Of a DNA stretch of 8,071 bases, positions 4,459 to 8,071 are shown piece by piece. This DNA comes from Candidatus Omnitrophota bacterium (lineage in GTDB: Bacteria > Omnitrophota > Gorgyraeia > JABMRN01). The translations under genes and the position numbers were made by a program. The stretch spans positions 1-8,071 of the forward strand of contig JAQVOV010000067.1 of NCBI GenBank assembly GCA_028702395.1, in the 5' to 3' direction. Within the stretch, counting starts at the first letter, position 1, and each line of letters opens with the position of its first letter. The notes under the pieces were generated by a model. The model had not been told where the DNA came from and did not search any database. It saw only the letters and a program-made list of their open reading frames with translations.

Positions 4459-7400
4459 TTACACGCTTACACCCGTGGCTTTGATGCTATAGAAGATCTC
4501 TGTTATAGCTTTACCAGCATCGTTCATTACCTTAAAAGAACCTCCTATTTCTTTCATATAGCGTTTAAGAGTATCAATATCTGCCTGGTCATAATTACCA
4601 ATAATTGTTATAAAAGCCTTTTCTGTGAGCAAGGTCATATGAAGACTTGAAATACTTTGCTGTACAATATCTAGTATAGGCTCTCTGGCTGTATCTTCTT
4701 CAGTTGCTGAAACAAAGATATATGAAGTGCTATCTTCGATATCCCCTATTGAAATATTTATATCTTTCTGGACAATATTTATGTTTGAACAGTTTCCTTC
4801 AAAAGAAGCCTTTATCTTCGCATTTACTTTTGTAAGATCTGACACTTGTACATACTTGCATCCATCAGGAAGCCCTTTAGGAGAAACCTCATCAAGTCCA
4901 AAGATCACAGGCCTCACGCCTTTTGCAGTTACTAATGCCGCTATCTGCTCTAAGGCTTTTGCATTATCTTTTATTGTATCCCACTCAAATGCAAGCACAG
5001 CAGGTTTACTTTGAGGAAGTTGCGCTGTAATACCATTTAGAATACTTTCATTAATACCTTGTATGATCATATCATTACTGGCACTATTATTGAAAATATT
5101 CTCTAAGTCTAATGAAACAGCTTCTGGCAAATAACCTTTAAGAATATCTAATCTTTGTTCAAGAGATAAAGTTTTATCCATAACAACTGGATATATTTTA
5201 TCCATGAACCCCTGGAGTTCAACAGCACGAACGACCTTTTCAAAATTATCCGAAGATGTATCACTATCAAAAAACACTCTGTTTGAAATATTTGATACAA
5301 TACTGTTTTCTATATAGTCAACTCCGGCAAGATCTGGTATTTTCAGAAATTTGACAGTCTTAAATTTCTTTACTAAAGCATCATCAATTTCGCCTTTAAA
5401 ACAGATCATGGAAGTTTTTTCAAAATCGGCATCCACTTGATCGATTATATCATCTAATTTTTTTAATAGAACATCTTTGGTTGACAATCTTTTCGATATT
5501 TGTTCTATCAAAAGATTTTGTTCGTTTGGAAAAAGATCATTTAACAATTGTTCAACAGTAACATTCTTTTCGTCTGGAACCGTTAATAAATTATCTTGCA
5601 TCTTGCCGTAGACCTCTTCAATTCCAGCCTTAATTGAAGAAATCATATTTGCATGAAATTTCTTATCATTTGAATATAACACTTCTTGAATGAACTGTTC
5701 TTCATCTCCGTTTAGAACAACTGGAAGCAAAGGCAGATCATCATCGTCAAATTGAAACATGAATTGCCAATCTATCCTAAAAAGACCACCTGAAACTTTA
5801 CTCCTTAAGATATGCCCCATTCTGCAATCTGTTTCGGCTAGTAAATACTCAACAGCTAATATATTTCCAAATGTCCTAAGAAGATATTCAACATCATTGA
5901 TCTTCACAGATTGACCGACAATAAATTTCTCCTTGGCAGGAAAGACCAACTTGTCAACGTTTGATTTTGTATCCCTATATGCAATCATTTCAGAAGGGAG
6001 CAGTTCGATCAATTGCCATGAAAATTCATCTGAAATAGGTAATGATTCAACAGTATAAGAGGTTAATCCCAATATATTTGAAGAAACTTTTGTTGCAAAA
6101 ATATCTTTATTAACATGCTCTACCAAAACTTTTTTCAGCAAAAGCTCTTTCTCGGCATTTGATCTTTCTGAAAGTAATGAAATAACATATGTTTCACTTG
6201 CGCCTGGACGTTTGGCATTACCAATATCTTCTTTTAGAAATCTTAAAGAATTTATCTTGTAAAGTTGACCATCCCAAGAAATAACCCCTTTCGCCAATAA
6301 TTCTAATAAAGGGATACTTCCTTCAACCTTTTCCTGCACTATAGTTTTAATAATATCAAATGCTGCTGTATCATAGAGTTTTGAGAGCTTATCCATTAGA
6401 TCCATGGTCAAAGCATTAGTTGCTTTTTCATTAGTTTGTTCAAATGTCTGCATTGTTTTGAGATCGTCCTTTGCTGAATGAAGTCTTGATTCCCATTCTG
6501 TTGCGAGAACCTGTTGTTTGACATCACTGACATAATCAGTGTTATAAGGAGCAGTTTCTATCAAAGGCATAAAGTTAATATTATCAGTTTCGCTATATCC
6601 TGAAGCTAATATTGGCCCTTTAAATACGCTGGTTCCTTTAAAATTCACAATTGAAAAACTATCTGCCAGTTTATGCTCGAAAGAAGTTAATAGTTTTCTA
6701 AAAACATCTTCCCCAAAAACTTTATCTATGGCTTCCATGAACACATCAATATCTTCAAACCCATATGCTTCAGGTGAAAAATAAGAACTGTCAATAATAT
6801 CATTCATTGTCCTCATTGTTTCTGTTGGCGAGGAAACTACAATATTTAGCTGTGGAATATTCTCATCTAAAAGGCTTTCTATACGGTCAAATGCGTCTTT
6901 TGACATAAACGGAACAACAATATGGATCGTAAGTTCCCTGTCTTCAGAAGATATATCGTTCTCATCAACATATTCACGCCATGCATTTGCAATAGCTTCT
7001 ACCCAATTGTATATCTGATCCCCTGAATAAGCAGCATCATCAATAAAAAGTATATCATTTATATCAGGATTATCATTGAGCCAATCCAGCATATCTTCGG
7101 TATTACGATCATAATCATCATCAACGGAATAAACAATACTATCAGGCTCTCTTAACCCTTTTTCTTGAGCTAAAGCATACACCCATTCATTACTTTTTTT
7201 CTCACCATTTTTACCCTCTAATAGGAATAATCCAAAAGGTTCTGTACAATCCATTGAAAAACGCCGAACACTCTCCTGAACCCCATCCTCAAACTGTTGT
7301 TGATCAACATAAGTAATATTGTCCGAAATAAAGCGTGCTATATTCTGCAATTCTTCTGATGGTTGAGCATTTATCCAAGTTGTGATCTTATCAAGATCAG

Positions 7401-8071
7401 GACTTGTGTCAATTATCGGTCTTTGAATAGCTGAAACAGATTTCTCTTGTAACTCTTTAGCATACTCTTTAAAAACCTTCTCATAAGTTTTAATAAGATC
7501 CATATTAATACCTAGTTCATCAGAATATTTTTCCAAAAACGAATAATCCCTATCTTCAAGAGAAAGTTCTCTTAACTCCTGAAGTGTCAACACATCATCA
7601 AATAAAAATTGGTGAAACGGTGTAAGTTTTGTTCCAGGTACTTTGGAAAACTTCAATACCTGCATAGCAGAGGCAAGTCTATGAATGTCTTTTATCCCAA
7701 GATCAGGATATTTCTGCTTAAGATATATCTCACACATCTCATGGTATATCGCCTCGTCTCTAAGCGCCTGATTATAAGCAATTTCATCGTCAATGAATAT
7801 TGTATTAGTCGCTTCTGCAAAGTGACACGCAAAAGTATTTCTGTATGCCCCAACAATAGCTGTACTGAATACTTGTACAGTAATGTTCACACCATTAATG
7901 TTATCTGTTAAGTGATCTAGTGCCTTGCCTGAGCTGAACATCTTATTTCTATGTTCAGAAGTGAACTCTTCAGATTCCTGCGTACCTACTCTTTTCATAG
8001 CACCTGCAGAAACACTACTGAAAATATCAAAATTATATATAAGATCCAGTAATCCTTGGGTATATTCCCTG
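4459..8071 (-). CDS. Very large multidomain protein, 5' end missing; PRTase-like and kinase-like segments
   Basis: The frame is open from the TAA at 4459 to the right edge. The first in-window start is an ATG at 7998 (1179 residues from there), but the 24 codons upstream of it have no stop and read as plausible protein (REYTQGLLDLIYNF...), and the AGGT before the ATG is a poor ribosome site. I treat the gene as 5'-partial. Numbering from that ATG: residues 66-117 hold IFIDDE, then H86-E-M-C-E90 and H106 (HExxE...H, a possible metal site). Residues about 245-440 contain DILFIDDAAYSGDQI (315-329), like the acidic PRPP loop of phosphoribosyltransferases. Residues about 575-800 show a kinase-like order: a possible N-lobe, IELLP, then TDCRMGHIL (723-731) and FRIDWQFMF (740-748), like the DRxxxN and IDxG motifs of PI3/4- or HipA-type kinases. 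Residues about 996-1179 look alpha/beta and are unassigned. No signal or membrane segment is visible, so the visible part looks cytoplasmic. I do not recognise the whole protein and give no function. Confidence 0.85.
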   Translation of the reverse strand, partial: REYTQGLLDLIYNFDIFSSVSAGAMKRVGTQESEEFTSEHRNKMFSSGKALDHLTDNINGVNITVQVFSTAIVGAYRNTFACHFAEATNTIFIDDEIAYNQALRDEAIYHEMCEIYLKQKYPDLGIKDIHRLASAMQVLKFSKVPGTKLTPFHQFLFDDVLTLQELRELSLEDRDYSFLEKYSDELGINMDLIKTYEKVFKEYAKELQEKSVSAIQRPIIDTSPDLDKITTWINAQPSEELQNIARFISDNITYVDQQQFEDGVQESVRRFSMDCTEPFGLFLLEGKNGEKKSNEWVYALAQEKGLREPDSIVYSVDDDYDRNTEDMLDWLNDNPDINDILFIDDAAYSGDQIYNWVEAIANAWREYVDENDISSEDRELTIHIVVPFMSKDAFDRIESLLDENIPQLNIVVSSPTETMRTMNDIIDSSYFSPEAYGFEDIDVFMEAIDKVFGEDVFRKLLTSFEHKLADSFSIVNFKGTSVFKGPILASGYSETDNINFMPLIETAPYNTDYVSDVKQQVLATEWESRLHSAKDDLKTMQTFEQTNEKATNALTMDLMDKLSKLYDTAAFDIIKTIVQEKVEGSIPLLELLAKGVISWDGQLYKINSLRFLKEDIGNAKRPGASETYVISLLSERSNAEKELLLKKVLVEHVNKDIFATKVSSNILGLTSYTVESLPISDEFSWQLIELLPSEMIAYRDTKSNVDKLVFPAKEKFIVGQSVKINDVEYLLRTFGNILAVEYLLAETDCRMGHILRSKVSGGLFRIDWQFMFQFDDDDLPLLPVVLNGDEEQFIQEVLYSNDKKFHANMISSIKAGIEEVYGKMQDNLLTVPDEKNVTVEQLLNDLFPNEQNLLIEQISKRLSTKDVLLKKLDDIIDQVDADFEKTSMICFKGEIDDALVKKFKTVKFLKIPDLAGVDYIENSIVSNISNRVFFDSDTSSDNFEKVVRAVELQGFMDKIYPVVMDKTLSLEQRLDILKGYLPEAVSLDLENIFNNSASNDMIIQGINESILNGITAQLPQSKPAVLAFEWDTIKDNAKALEQIAALVTAKGVRPVIFGLDEVSPKGLPDGCKYVQVSDLTKVNAKIKASFEGNCSNINIVQKDINISIGDIEDSTSYIFVSATEEDTAREPILDIVQQSISSLHMTLLTEKAFITIIGNYDQADIDTLKRYMKEIGGSFKVMNDAGKAITEIFYSIKATGVSV

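Noticed and set aside
7609..7911. Open frame of 100 codons on the plus strand opposite the giant gene
   Set aside because: It is a shadow of the long minus-strand frame, with cysteine-rich low-quality content and no ribosome binding site worth citing.

Overview
The window is AT-rich, bacterial, and mostly coded on the minus strand. The low GC, a Bat-type operon, a palindrome-flanked Y1 transposase and a very large multidomain protein of unknown function would fit an uncultured lineage such as Candidatus Omnitrophota. This is an impression from gene style, not a phylogenetic result, and it is held with low to moderate confidence.

Left half (1 to about 3400, minus strand): a MoxR/Bat operon. 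Reading in the direction of transcription it holds a MoxR-type AAA+ ATPase (2397..3383), a DUF58 protein with a von Willebrand A-like fold (1362..2249), a membrane protein resembling BatD/DUF4381 (379..1362), and the first 130 codons of a BatA/BatB-type membrane VWA protein that runs off the left edge (1..392). The last three genes overlap by 1 and 14 bases, so they are probably translationally coupled. MoxR is thought to act as a chaperone-like ATPase on the VWA partners, which in other bacteria affect envelope integrity and stress tolerance.

Middle (about 3520 to 4405): a compact REP-RAYT module. A Y1/HUH transposase of 204 residues with intact catalytic residues (3693..4307, plus strand) is flanked on each side by a pair of 21-bp palindromes. 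Both pairs span exactly 75 bp with a 33-bp spacer, but the two spacers are unrelated in sequence. The outermost flanks also form an inverted repeat, interrupted by a 5-base indel. The module points against all the other genes and separates the large gene from the Bat operon.

Right half (4459 to the right edge, minus strand): one very large open frame of at least 1203 codons. No stop codon separates its first in-window ATG (7998) from the window edge, so the 5' end is probably missing. The visible protein has an N-terminal HExxE...H segment, a phosphoribosyltransferase-like segment with a recognisable PRPP-loop-like motif, a middle part that reads like a degenerate PI3/4-kinase or HipA-like kinase, and an unassigned C-terminal alpha/beta-looking region. 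It is the best candidate here for something undescribed.
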